NCBI GenBank assembly: GCA_900549545.1
Contig: URPA01000085.1
Coordinates: forward strand, 1 to 6,094
Source of the DNA: an uncultured Eubacteriales bacterium
Lineage (GTDB): Bacteria > Bacillota > Clostridia > Oscillospirales > Oscillospiraceae
DNA: 6,094 nucleotides
Direction of reading: 5' to 3'
Notes under the pieces: model-generated
What the model was told of the DNA's origin: nothing
The model's input: the letters and a program-made list of their open reading frames with translations, nothing else
The model's database searches: none
Translations under genes and position numbers: made by a program
Shown: positions 1-5,939 of the stretch, in pieces
Layout of the letters: every line of letters starts with the position of its first letter
How positions within the stretch are numbered: the first letter of the stretch is position 1

Positions 1-77
1 ATTTCTACAACAACCAGCGTATCCAGACGAAAACAAAACTGACACCGATGGAATTCCGGTGCCAGTATGTTGCTTAA
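1..77 (+). CDS. IS3-family transposase (OrfB), C-terminal end only
   Basis: Only the last 24 codons are present (frame begins at base 3, TAA stop at 75-77), so the gene is cut by the window edge. The visible peptide FYNNQRIQTKTKLTPMEF matches the end of IS3/IS150-type OrfB integrases, where a YNNxRIQxKxKxxxPxEYR motif follows the last catalytic Glu of the DDE domain in the rve fold. The protein would catalyse strand cleavage and joining during copy-out/paste-in transposition. The downstream terminal repeat ending near base 138 supports the assignment. The DDE catalytic residues lie outside the window, so whether the gene is intact cannot be judged. Confidence 0.85.
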   Translation, partial: FYNNQRIQTKTKLTPMEFRCQYVA

Positions 78-85
78 AATTTTAT

Positions 86-109
86 ATTCCTACGCAGGAA
101 TGCCTTTTT
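86..109 (+). terminator. Small hairpin and T-run after the transposase gene
   Basis: ATTCCT (86-91) and AGGAAT (96-101) form a perfect 6-bp stem with a 4-nt loop, followed by GCC and five Ts (105-109). It sits 8 bp past the transposase stop, inside the insertion sequence. It is short and AT-rich, so termination would be modest. Confidence 0.45.
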
Positions 110-110
110 G

Positions 111-138
111 TGTTGTCCGCACAAATTGGGGCAGTTCA
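111..138. repeat. Right terminal inverted repeat of the insertion sequence
   Basis: About 28 bp, reading on the minus strand TGAACTGCCCCAATTTGTGC and continuing to base 111. The TGAACTGCCCC start is typical of IS3/IS150-group ends. The inner limit is estimated, because the matching left repeat is outside the window. Confidence 0.65.
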
Positions 139-169
139 CTGCGGCTGATGCCTTTTGTCTATGGTGCAC

Positions 170-198
170 TTGTAATAAACCGGCTTGTATGGTACGAT
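170..198 (+). promoter_or_regulatory. Probable vegetative promoter for the DUF1801 operon
   Basis: TTGTAA (170-175) and TACGAT (193-198) are separated by 17 bp, each matching the sigma-A consensus at four of six positions. The predicted start lies about 20 bp before the ribosome binding site GGGAGG (216-221), which is 7 nt from the ATG at 229. The whole promoter lies outside the insertion sequence, starting about 31 bp from its end. Confidence 0.4.
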
Positions 199-228
199 TA
201 AAAAAGCTTTTGAGAGGGAGGCAGAACC

Positions 229-636
229 ATGTGGAAATGCCCAAAATGCGGCCGGGAGTTTAAAAACACGAATCAGGACCACTACTGCGGCGCGGCGCCT
301 GAGAGCATTGAGGAGTATATTGCGCAGCAGCCGGAGGATACCCGGCCATATCTCCGGCAGGTCAACGCGGCAATCAAAGCCGCCCTGCCTGACGCGCAGG
401 AAAAAATCTCTTGGAGTATGCCCACCTATTGGAAAAAGAGAAATATCATCCATTTCGCGGCGTTTAAAAAGCATATCGGCCTGTACCCCGGCCCGGAGGC
501 GGTTGAGGCATTTGCCGAGCGGCTGACTGAATATAAGACGAGCAAGGGCAGCATACAGCTGCCGTATAGCAAGCCGCTGCCGCTTGAGCTTATAGCGGAG
601 ATTGCAAAATGGAGCGAAAAGGAGGGCGGCGAATGA
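229..636 (+). CDS. Zinc-ribbon/DUF1801 (YdhG-like) protein
   Basis: A 135-residue cytoplasmic protein. Residues 1-20 form a short zinc-binding motif: C4-x2-C7, then H18-x-C20 (CPKCGREF...DHYC). Residues 25-130 are a DUF1801 domain, recognisable from YIAQQP, ISWSMPTYW (60-68), HFAAFKKHIGLYP (75-87) and TSKGSIQLP (104-112). The family includes Bacillus YdhG, described as a frataxin-like iron chaperone, but that role is not established for zinc-ribbon members, so the function here is open. No signal peptide or membrane segment is seen. Start: GGGAGG lies 7 nt before the ATG. The stop overlaps the start of the DUF5655-like gene by 4 bp (ATGA), so the two are likely translationally coupled. Length is normal for this subfamily. 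Confidence 0.85.
   Translation: MWKCPKCGREFKNTNQDHYCGAAPESIEEYIAQQPEDTRPYLRQVNAAIKAALPDAQEKISWSMPTYWKKRNIIHFAAFKKHIGLYPGPEAVEAFAERLTEYKTSKGSIQLPYSKPLPLELIAEIAKWSEKEGGE
620..626 (+). promoter_or_regulatory. Ribosome binding site fixing the start of the DUF5655-like gene
   Basis: AGGAGGG lies 6 nt before the ATG at 633. An earlier in-frame ATG at 609 lies upstream of this site and has no Shine-Dalgarno sequence of its own. The true start is therefore 633, or the adjacent ATG at 636. Confidence 0.7.
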
Positions 637-1013
637 TGAGTGAGGACGTGCTGCTGTTTTTCGCGGGGCATATGGACGCTCTGCCGCTGTATGAGCGCTT
701 GCAGGAGCGTATACTGGGCGAGATTGAGGATGTCCGCATAAAGGCGCAGAAGAGCCAGATTTCGTTTTACAACAGGCACATGTTTGCCTGTGTGTCCTTT
801 TCGCGCCCGCGAAAGAAGAAGGACTGCCCGGAGACTTATATCGTCCTGACCATCGGCCTTGAGCACAGGCTTGATTCGCCCCGGATAGACATTGCCACCG
901 AGCCATACCCAAACCGATGGACGCACCATATGCTGATTTCGAGCGAGGACGAAATTGATGAAGAGCTGATGGGCTGGATAATAGAGGCGGCGGATTTTGC
1001 CGCAAGGAAATGA
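633..1013 (+). CDS. DUF5655-like small protein
   Basis: A 126-residue soluble protein from the ATG at 633, whose start codon overlaps the preceding stop. The pattern fits DUF5655-type proteins: an N-terminal helix with LYERLQERI (19-27), a strand IKAQKSQISFYNRHMFACVSF (36-56), a stretch YIVLTIGLEHRLDSPRI (69-85), HHMLISSEDEIDEEL (98-112) and a last helix with WIIEAADFA. These proteins are distantly related to the DUF1801 fold and have no established biochemical role. The family call rests on recalled pattern rather than a search. The next gene starts 9 bp downstream, so this is the middle gene of a three-gene operon. No catalytic motif, signal peptide or membrane segment is visible. Confidence 0.7.
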   Translation: MMSEDVLLFFAGHMDALPLYERLQERILGEIEDVRIKAQKSQISFYNRHMFACVSFSRPRKKKDCPETYIVLTIGLEHRLDSPRIDIATEPYPNRWTHHMLISSEDEIDEELMGWIIEAADFAARK

Positions 1014-1022
1014 GGTTAATTT

Positions 1023-1535
1023 ATGATAATACGGCAGGAAAAACCGGCGGATAAGGACGAGATATTCAGCGTTGTGGAGGCGGCGTTTCTCAGCGCGGAG
1101 CAGGCGGACGGCAACGAGCAGTTTCTTGTCAACGAGCTGAGAGAAGGGGAGAATTATATCCCGGAGCTGTCCTTAGTTGCCGAGGAGGACGGGCGCATTA
1201 TTGGCCATATTTTGTTTTCCAAGGCGGAGGTTCAAGGGCGGACGGTGCTCGCCCTCGCGCCGCTGTCGGTGCTGCCGGAGTATCAGCGATGCGGGGTAGG
1301 TACGGCCCTGATAAGCGCGGGGCATGAGATAGCCCGCGGCCTCGGCTATGAGTATTCCGTGGTGCTGGGCAGCGACCTGTATTACCCGAAGCACGGCTAT
1401 ATCCCGGCGGATAATTTCGGCATCCTCCCGCCTTTTGATGTGCCCCGGGAGAACTTCATGGCAATCAGACTCAGAGACGACGCGGCACAGGTTCACGGCG
1501 TTTTGAAATACGCAAAAGAATTCGGTATTGAATGA
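1023..1535 (+). CDS. YhbS-like GNAT N-acetyltransferase
   Basis: A 170-residue cytoplasmic protein that should transfer an acetyl group from acetyl-CoA to an unidentified amine. It opens with MIIRQEKPADKDEI, the typical first strand and helix of GNAT enzymes. The central strand LAPLSVLPEYQ (77-88) leads into the acetyl-CoA pyrophosphate loop QRCGVG (88-93, the Q/RxxGxG/A motif A). SVVLGSDLYYPKHGY (112-126) matches the YhbS group (COG3153), in which the xxYYxxxGF segment closes the fold. The start is supported by GAGG (1012-1015) 7 nt upstream, within the previous gene's stop region. It is the last gene of the tight operon. Substrate cannot be read from the sequence; small molecules, peptides or tRNA-linked substrates are all possible in this family. 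Confidence 0.88.
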   Translation: MIIRQEKPADKDEIFSVVEAAFLSAEQADGNEQFLVNELREGENYIPELSLVAEEDGRIIGHILFSKAEVQGRTVLALAPLSVLPEYQRCGVGTALISAGHEIARGLGYEYSVVLGSDLYYPKHGYIPADNFGILPPFDVPRENFMAIRLRDDAAQVHGVLKYAKEFGIE

Positions 1536-1540
1536 AAAGA

Positions 1541-1572
1541 TAACATAATCATAAATATATAATATTATGTTA
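1541..1572. promoter_or_regulatory. Palindrome around a TATAAT box before the second GNAT gene
   Basis: TAACATAAT (1541-1549) and ATTATGTTA (1564-1572) form a perfect 9-bp inverted repeat with a 14-bp centre. The centre holds a perfect TATAAT at 1558-1563, but no good -35 box lies 16-18 bp upstream of it. TTGAAT (1528-1533) is 24 bp away, too far for sigma-A. The layout fits a promoter overlapping an operator. It is not a terminator: the stem is AT-rich and no T-run follows. Confidence 0.35.
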
Positions 1573-1579
1573 ACTTGAT

Positions 1580-1584
1580 GGAGG
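1580..1584 (+). promoter_or_regulatory. Ribosome binding site fixing the start of the second GNAT gene
   Basis: GGAGG at 1580-1584 lies 8 nt before the ATG at 1593. Earlier in-frame candidates (TTG at 1575, ATG at 1578) have only AT-rich sequence upstream and overlap this site. A second GGAGG at 1586-1590 is too close to the ATG to be the main site. Confidence 0.65.
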
Positions 1585-1592
1585 CGGAGGAC

Positions 1593-2036
1593 ATGATTAT
1601 CCGCGAGGTAAAGGAGAACAAAAAGCGATATCTGTCCCTGCTGCTTTTGGCGGATGAGCAGGAGAGCATGATTGACCGCTATCTTGAAAATGGCACAATG
1701 TATGTGCTGGAAGATGGTGATGTCATGGCTGAGTGTGTAGTGCTGCCGGTGGGTGAGGGGGTGCTGGAGATAAAAAATCTGGCCACCGCGCCCGAGCGTC
1801 AGCGACAGGGCTATGGCCGGGCGCTTATTGAGTATGTGGCCGAAAAATACCGTGGGCTGTACTCCATTTTGCAGGTCGGCACCGGGGAGAGCCCGCTGAC
1901 GCTCCCGTTTTACGAGCGCTGCGGCTTTGTATACTCTCACCGCGTCCCGGATTTTTTTACCGACAACTATGACCACCCGATAATCGAATGCGGCGTGCAG
2001 CTACGCGACATGGTGTTTCTGCGCAGGGCGCTGTAA
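1593..2036 (+). CDS. YvbK-like GNAT N-acetyltransferase
   Basis: A 147-residue soluble protein from the ATG at 1593. MIIREVKENKKRYLSLLLLAD begins the fold. LEIKNLATAPERQRQGYGRAL (58-78) contains the acetyl-CoA loop QRQGYG (70-75). GTGESPLTLPFYERCGF (96-112), DFFTDNY (120-126) and the final GVQLRDMVFLRR (134-145) resemble Bacillus YvbK and relatives. The predicted reaction is N-acetylation of an unknown small molecule or peptide. It is separated from the upstream operon by 57 bp with a possible promoter/operator of its own, and the strong terminator at 2236-2284 lies downstream. It is a different subfamily from the GNAT gene just upstream and is not a tandem duplicate: outside motif A the two share little. 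Confidence 0.85.
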   Translation: MIIREVKENKKRYLSLLLLADEQESMIDRYLENGTMYVLEDGDVMAECVVLPVGEGVLEIKNLATAPERQRQGYGRALIEYVAEKYRGLYSILQVGTGESPLTLPFYERCGFVYSHRVPDFFTDNYDHPIIECGVQLRDMVFLRRAL

Positions 2037-2066
2037 AGAAAAAAGCCACGGCCTTTTCGACAGCTG

Positions 2067-2083
2067 CGTAATGTAATATTACG
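2067..2083. repeat. Short AT-rich palindrome
   Basis: CGTAAT (2067-2072) and ATTACG (2078-2083) are perfect 6-bp arms with a 5-bp centre. Overlapping them, GTAATATTAC (2073-2082) is a perfect 10-bp palindrome. It lies 30 bp past the second GNAT stop. There is no T-run and no evident role. Confidence 0.4.
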
Positions 2084-2109
2084 TGTGTTTTGAAACGGTA
2101 CGACAGAGT

Positions 2110-2197
2110 GGGAGTTGTCGTGCTCCGTTCTGCTGCCCCGCAGGGGCAGTCTTGGCTCTCCCAGAGGGAGAGCCAAGTTGTCGCCGCGACAACTTCC
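2110..2197. repeat. 88-bp hairpin-rich element with terminal inverted repeats
   Basis: The ends GGGAGTTGTCG (2110-2120) and CGACAACTTCC (2187-2197) are inverted repeats matching at 10 of 11 positions. Inside are two perfect hairpins: a 7-bp stem (2133-2139 with 2143-2149, loop GCA) and a 12-bp stem (2151-2162 with 2166-2177, loop AGA). A 9-bp stem (2175-2183 with 2187-2195) overlaps the right end. It resembles the GC-rich intergenic repeats common in Oscillospiraceae and Lachnospiraceae, which carry TTGGCTC/GAGCCAA hairpins next to GTCGC/GCGAC hairpins; that comparison is from memory. It sits between converging genes and encodes no supported protein. Confidence 0.6.
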
Positions 2198-2235
2198 GAT
2201 TTATCGAGGGCTTATGAGCAAAATTTTGCGTAGAG

Positions 2236-2284
2236 AAATACCTGCCGAAAAGAAATCAGAATTTCTTTTCGGCAGGTATTTTTT
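2236..2284. terminator. Strong terminator between converging transcription units
   Basis: The two arms (2236-2256 and 2261-2281) are perfect 21-bp inverted repeats with the 4-nt loop CAGA; the core is CCTGCCGAAAAG/CTTTTCGGCAGG. On the plus strand the stem runs into TTTTTT (2279-2284), a classical intrinsic terminator for the second GNAT unit. On the minus strand it is followed by TTTCTCT, a weaker T-rich tail. Because it lies 22 bp past the EAL gene stop, it can also end the minus-strand operon. Confidence 0.85.
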
Positions 2285-2306
2285 ACTCTATTATGCCGCT
2301 GCCGCA

Positions 2307-4235
2307 TTAGCAATGACTTTTTTCTTTATTGTCCTCAAGCATCTTGAGTATCTCCTGGCCGGATACGGGGCGGGAGAAGTAATAGCCCTGAATCATATCC
2401 ACGCCCCACTCGCGCAGCTTCTCCTCCTCTTCCTTTGTCTCCACGCCCTCAGAGATGATTTTATAATTCATCTCATGCAGGAGCGAAACAAGGCTGCGGT
2501 AGAAAAACGCCACCTGCGGGTCATCGTACAGCCCGTGCAGCAGGGAACGGTCCATTTTAATGCAGGAGAATGGCAGCTTCAAAACGGTGTTGAGGTTTGC
2601 GTAGCCTGAGCCGAAATCATCAAGGCAGAGGGAGATACCCGTATCCTTCAGCATATCCAGAACGTCGTAAAGGCGGTCACTGTACTCGGTTGCCACAGTC
2701 TCGGTAATCTCAAACTGGAAATAGGAAAACGGCAGCCCGTACTCCCGGATAATGTCAATCAAGGACTGCACATGCTCATAGTCGAGAATTTCAATGGGGG
2801 AGAGATTGAACTTGATGTTTCGTATCTGGCCCATAATCTGCTCATGCTCTTTTACAAACTGACAGATGCGCCGGAGCTGAAGCAGGCCGACTTGAAGGAT
2901 ATGGCCGGTCTTTTCCGCCCGGGTTATGAACACATCCGGCGGCACATAGCCCAAGGTGGGGTGCCAGAGACGGCTCAAAGCCTCGAGAGTGATATATCTG
3001 TTCGTTTCAAGCGAGAAAACCGGCTGGAAGTTTACCTCGAACATGTCCTTTTCCACGGCCTCATTGAGGAAAATGTCGATCTCCTGCTCGTAGATAAAGC
3101 CGTTTATCATCTTATCGTCAGACTGGATGAGCACGGTTTCCTTGGAGTCCTTGACAAGCGAGGCCATGTAGTCTGCATAGGCGATGAAGGTGTTCTCGGG
3201 CAGCTTCTCCGCGTGAATAATGCCGCAGATGCTCACAGGGAATGGCGTCGACCTGCCGCTGACCTCAAAATTGCCCTGAAAGTAATTTAAAACCTGCTCG
3301 CGGGTCTGCTCATAATCCGTCAGCGTCTGCATGGTGAGGAAAAAGCGGTTGCCGGAGATGCGGAACACCTGCACATAGGGGCTGAGCCCCTGAAGCGTTT
3401 TTGAGATGTCTGCGAGGAGCTGGTTTCCGACGGTGTTTCCGAAGATTTTGTTGACATGCTTGAGGCGCAGGAGGTTGACGGAAATGACATGCACGGTTTT
3501 CTTCCTTGAGCGCTGCTCGAAAAACCATCTGTCAAAATAGTGCTTGTCAAAGGCGCCGGTCATGTGGTCAATATATGTGCTGGGGTTGCTTATCGTCAGA
3601 TACAGCACAGTTATCCCGAGGCAGAGGCCGAAGCCCGTCATCAGATAATCCCCGCGCAGCGCCTGAATGACGACGGTGACGGATTCAATAATCAGAAACT
3701 CCCACAAAATGGCGACGTTTTCCCGGGAGAGCTCATCCCTGTGCACGACGATAACAACGGAGAGCGCCAGCGCGTACAGCAGCCCGTAAAAATACATCAC
3801 AAAATAAAGCGGCCCATGGCAGTATACCCCGTCTGCATTAACGGAGAAAATAAGCCCGTTCCAGCAGTTGGCGATAATCAGCAGAAGAATGAGGGCCGGG
3901 ATGATGAACCAGAAGTACATCTCCCTTTTGATTCTCAGGGGCGTGGTCTGGCGCAGGGTCTGAGCGTAAAACACGATGGCGAGGGGAACTATAAGCTGAA
4001 GAATATAAAAAACAGTCAGCGTCAGCATCGTGAGCGAGGCAAGATTGGGGTCCTCATCCATAATAAGCAGCGAGGATATAATGTCAAAAATAACGTCGGC
4101 AAACGCTGTCACGATGAAGAAATAGAAAATGCTGTTGCTCAGGCCGCCGAGCTTTTTCTGGGACTTGAAGTGGTACAAAACCAGAATGAGAAGGATAAGC
4201 CCCGTAATCAGAAAATCAAAATTATATCTACTCAT
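2307..4235 (-). CDS. 7-TM protein with degenerate GGDEF and intact EAL domain (c-di-GMP phosphodiesterase)
   Basis: A 642-residue inner-membrane protein predicted to hydrolyse cyclic-di-GMP to pGpG in the cytoplasm. Residues 1-216 hold about seven membrane segments (near 6-22, 33-57, 67-92, 107-124, 142-165, 172-193, 196-216). Residues 223-375 are a GGDEF fold beginning DHMTGAFDKHYF, with the signature replaced by SGNRF (294-298) and the metal Asp position by Asn254, so cyclase activity is not expected. Residues 383-635 are an EAL domain with E418-A-L, N477 (FNLSP), E509 (FEITET), D539-D540 (DDFGSGY), K560, E596 (SEGVET) and Q616 all present, so it should be catalytic. The start ATG is 8 bp after the upstream gene's stop with only a weak GAG-type site, suggesting translational coupling. 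GTP binding by the dead GGDEF as an allosteric input is possible but unproven. Confidence 0.9.
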   Translation of the reverse strand: MSRYNFDFLITGLILLILVLYHFKSQKKLGGLSNSIFYFFIVTAFADVIFDIISSLLIMDEDPNLASLTMLTLTVFYILQLIVPLAIVFYAQTLRQTTPLRIKREMYFWFIIPALILLLIIANCWNGLIFSVNADGVYCHGPLYFVMYFYGLLYALALSVVIVVHRDELSRENVAILWEFLIIESVTVVIQALRGDYLMTGFGLCLGITVLYLTISNPSTYIDHMTGAFDKHYFDRWFFEQRSRKKTVHVISVNLLRLKHVNKIFGNTVGNQLLADISKTLQGLSPYVQVFRISGNRFFLTMQTLTDYEQTREQVLNYFQGNFEVSGRSTPFPVSICGIIHAEKLPENTFIAYADYMASLVKDSKETVLIQSDDKMINGFIYEQEIDIFLNEAVEKDMFEVNFQPVFSLETNRYITLEALSRLWHPTLGYVPPDVFITRAEKTGHILQVGLLQLRRICQFVKEHEQIMGQIRNIKFNLSPIEILDYEHVQSLIDIIREYGLPFSYFQFEITETVATEYSDRLYDVLDMLKDTGISLCLDDFGSGYANLNTVLKLPFSCIKMDRSLLHGLYDDPQVAFFYRSLVSLLHEMNYKIISEGVETKEEEEKLREWGVDMIQGYYFSRPVSGQEILKMLEDNKEKSHC

Positions 4236-4243
4236 AGCTCTTA

Positions 4244-5869
4244 TCAGTGCAGGTTGCTGTTGGCACAGAATTTCCAGTTGCTTATGGTCTTGAGGCTGCC
4301 GTCATCATCGCGGTAGTCGCTCCACCCTCTGGCAATCGAGAGCCAATACGGACTGTTGCGGTTAAACTTCTGGATGGCGAGGTCAAAGCGGCTGAACCAC
4401 TCTTCCTCTGAAATCAGGGATTCATCAAGTATGACCGCAAACTCATCACCCTTGAGTCGGTAGCAGCGCCCGGCCTTGCCAAAGGTTTCAGAAATACATT
4501 TGGCCGCGCCGAGAATAAGCTCGTCCCCGGCGGCATGGCCGGATTCCTCGTTGATTTTCTTGAGGTTTTTTACCTTGAAGAAAATCAGGGCCGCGTTTTT
4601 GTAGTTGGCGGGGGAGCGCTGGATAGCCGTCAGATAATCATCAAAGGGCTGCCGGCTCTCCATGCCGGTCATTCCGTCCTCGCGCAAAAGCCGCTGATAG
4701 ACCTGCATCTCGCTCTTGTAGCGGATGTTTTCCACCATCACAGTCAGAATGCTGTTGATGAGGATAAACACAAACAGGCAGATGCCGACTTCAAAAATCG
4801 TGCCGTAGAAGGGGATGTTCAAAAGCCAGTACAGCGCCATTGCCAGAACTCCGCTGGAGCCGAGCAGGGTAAAGGCTATGAGAATCATGGCGATATCCCT
4901 GCTCTCGTTGCGCTGGTATTCCTTCACCAGCAGGAAAATGGAGACACCCACGCCCGCGGCGAGCAGCAGATGCGTCACAAAAAGCATATCCCGGAAGTCA
5001 ACATGCAGCGTGAGGTTGACTATCCCTTGAATCAGGGCGTTGAGGCAGAAAAGCCAGATGAACAAATCCAGTATGCGGTATTTCTCCATGCCTGCGGTGT
5101 GCTTTATGAAAAACAGCATGGGCACGGCCAGCAGCATGAACGCGAAGAAGGAGATTATACATATCGCGGCGTAATTTCCCGACTGAACCTGCGTAATCGA
5201 GGAATCGGTAAAGACCCAGACGCTGCATATAAACAGGAAAATGGCCGTGTCAACAAAGCGCTTGTTGTTAATGCGGGCGTGGTGCAGGTAGACGGCTATG
5301 CCTATGGCGATAACACTGAGCATTATGAACGCGAAGGCCAGAATTATGGGCACGGCGTTATTGGTAAAGTGCCGCCACATAACGGCTACGCCGTTGCCGA
5401 GATAAAACCGGGAGAGCTTATATTCGCCGGAGCTCTCATGCTCAAAGCGCAGCTCAAGCTCACCCACCTGAACATCAGCCGGGATAATTAAGTCGCACTC
5501 GTATTTCGACTTCATCTGGTCGTTCCTGGGGAAGAGCTCGTCGTTATACTCATACAGTGTCCGCCCGCCCATATAGGCCGCGAGCCCATGCTCTATGCCC
5601 CGTGTGGTCAGCGTAAGGCCGGCGTCAGCCTGAGTGAGGCTGTCATTATACAAAACCAGCGCCTCATACCCCGGATAGCTTATCGTAGCGGGCAGCTGCA
5701 CAGGGACCCTTTCACCCTCCCAGAGGTAATACCAGCCGTCGTCCACGGGGGTGAGATGGAATTTTTTCTCAGCCCGCGCCGAAGCGGCAGGAAGCGCGAT
5801 TAAAAGCGCAATTAAAACGGCCGCAATGGCCAGATTCATAAGTATGGTCCAGGTTTTGCCTTTCTGCAA
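4244..5869 (-). CDS. 7TMR-DISM-like sensor with degenerate, short GGDEF domain
   Basis: A 541-residue membrane protein from the TTG at 5869, with GGGGG 8 nt upstream. Residues 1-33 are a signal peptide (hydrophobic stretch LAIAAVLIALLIALPAASARA, likely cut after ARA). Residues 34-170 form an extracytoplasmic beta-rich sensor (DGWYYLWEGERVPVQLP at its start), like 7TMR-DISM extracellular domains. Seven membrane segments follow (about 171-195, 205-223, 234-255, 266-286, 296-315, 325-346, 356-377). A cytoplasmic GGDEF fold from about 395 keeps DGMTG, KIN and GHAAGD (444-449). Its signature is KGDEF (473-477), and the metal-binding Asp of the usual FDVNNLKKIN motif is Lys432. The protein ends at GSLKTISNWKF..., without the final ADxxMYxxK helix. 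Diguanylate cyclase activity is therefore doubtful; a regulatory role for the adjacent EAL protein is inferred from the operon. Confidence 0.85.
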   Translation of the reverse strand: MQKGKTWTILMNLAIAAVLIALLIALPAASARAEKKFHLTPVDDGWYYLWEGERVPVQLPATISYPGYEALVLYNDSLTQADAGLTLTTRGIEHGLAAYMGGRTLYEYNDELFPRNDQMKSKYECDLIIPADVQVGELELRFEHESSGEYKLSRFYLGNGVAVMWRHFTNNAVPIILAFAFIMLSVIAIGIAVYLHHARINNKRFVDTAIFLFICSVWVFTDSSITQVQSGNYAAICIISFFAFMLLAVPMLFFIKHTAGMEKYRILDLFIWLFCLNALIQGIVNLTLHVDFRDMLFVTHLLLAAGVGVSIFLLVKEYQRNESRDIAMILIAFTLLGSSGVLAMALYWLLNIPFYGTIFEVGICLFVFILINSILTVMVENIRYKSEMQVYQRLLREDGMTGMESRQPFDDYLTAIQRSPANYKNAALIFFKVKNLKKINEESGHAAGDELILGAAKCISETFGKAGRCYRLKGDEFAVILDESLISEEEWFSRFDLAIQKFNRNSPYWLSIARGWSDYRDDDGSLKTISNWKFCANSNLH

Positions 5870-5877
5870 AACAGACG

Positions 5878-5885
5878 CCCCCTTT
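5878..5885 (-). promoter_or_regulatory. Ribosome binding site for the TTG start at 5869
   Basis: The minus strand reads AAAGGGGG here, 8 nt before the TTG at 5869-5867. That TTG immediately begins a typical signal peptide. The next ATG in frame (5839) has no Shine-Dalgarno sequence and would truncate the signal peptide's charged start. Confidence 0.65.
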
Positions 5886-5918
5886 GTATATATCGAGCTT
5901 TCCGCGCGCCGCGCAATA

Positions 5919-5932
5919 AGTACAAATTTTTG
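5919..5932. promoter_or_regulatory. Palindrome at the predicted transcription start
   Basis: TACAAA and TTTGTA form 6-bp inverted arms around 2 bp, located directly after the -10 box of the minus-strand operon. The position fits a repressor operator, but a short AT-rich palindrome is weak evidence. Confidence 0.25.
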
Positions 5933-5939
5933 TAATATT

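Larger units (their letters stand above)
1..138 (+). mobile_element. Right end of an IS3-family (IS150-like) insertion sequence
   Basis: The transposase tail is followed after about 60 bp by a terminal repeat ending in GGGGCAGTTCA at 128-138. Read from the outside on the opposite strand this begins TGAACTGCCCCA, the usual form of IS150-group ends (5'-TG...CA-3'). The outer boundary is therefore placed at 138. The left end and target-site duplication cannot be checked. The bases just outside are CTG (139-141), which would be one copy of a 3-4 bp duplication. Confidence 0.75.

Noticed and set aside
136..1005. A 289-codon minus-strand open frame
   Set aside because: It runs opposite the DUF1801 and DUF5655-like genes and into the insertion-sequence end, with low-complexity basic composition and no domain.
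1173..1976. A 267-codon minus-strand open frame
   Set aside because: It lies opposite two well-supported GNAT genes on the plus strand, crosses their intergenic palindrome, and its translation resembles no family. It is a shadow of GC-rich coding.
2038..2057. Possible terminator around AAAAGCCACGGCCTTTT just after the second GNAT stop
   Set aside because: The stem is only 5 bp (AAAAG/CTTTT) with an internal mismatch and a small GC core. The 21-bp stem at 2236-2281 is a far better candidate.
3540..4316. A 258-codon plus-strand open frame
   Set aside because: It is antisense to the membrane and GGDEF parts of the EAL protein and crosses the junction of the two operon genes; no recognisable domain.
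4535..5491. A 318-codon plus-strand open frame
   Set aside because: It is antisense to the sensor gene, rich in His, Gln and Asp as expected for the complement of hydrophobic membrane codons, and has no convincing ribosome binding site.
5870..5939. c-di-GMP riboswitch in the leader of the c-di-GMP operon
   Set aside because: The leader is only about 60 nt and shows no GEMM-like pairing or conserved core; the GC-rich GCGCGGCGCGC stretch alone does not support it.
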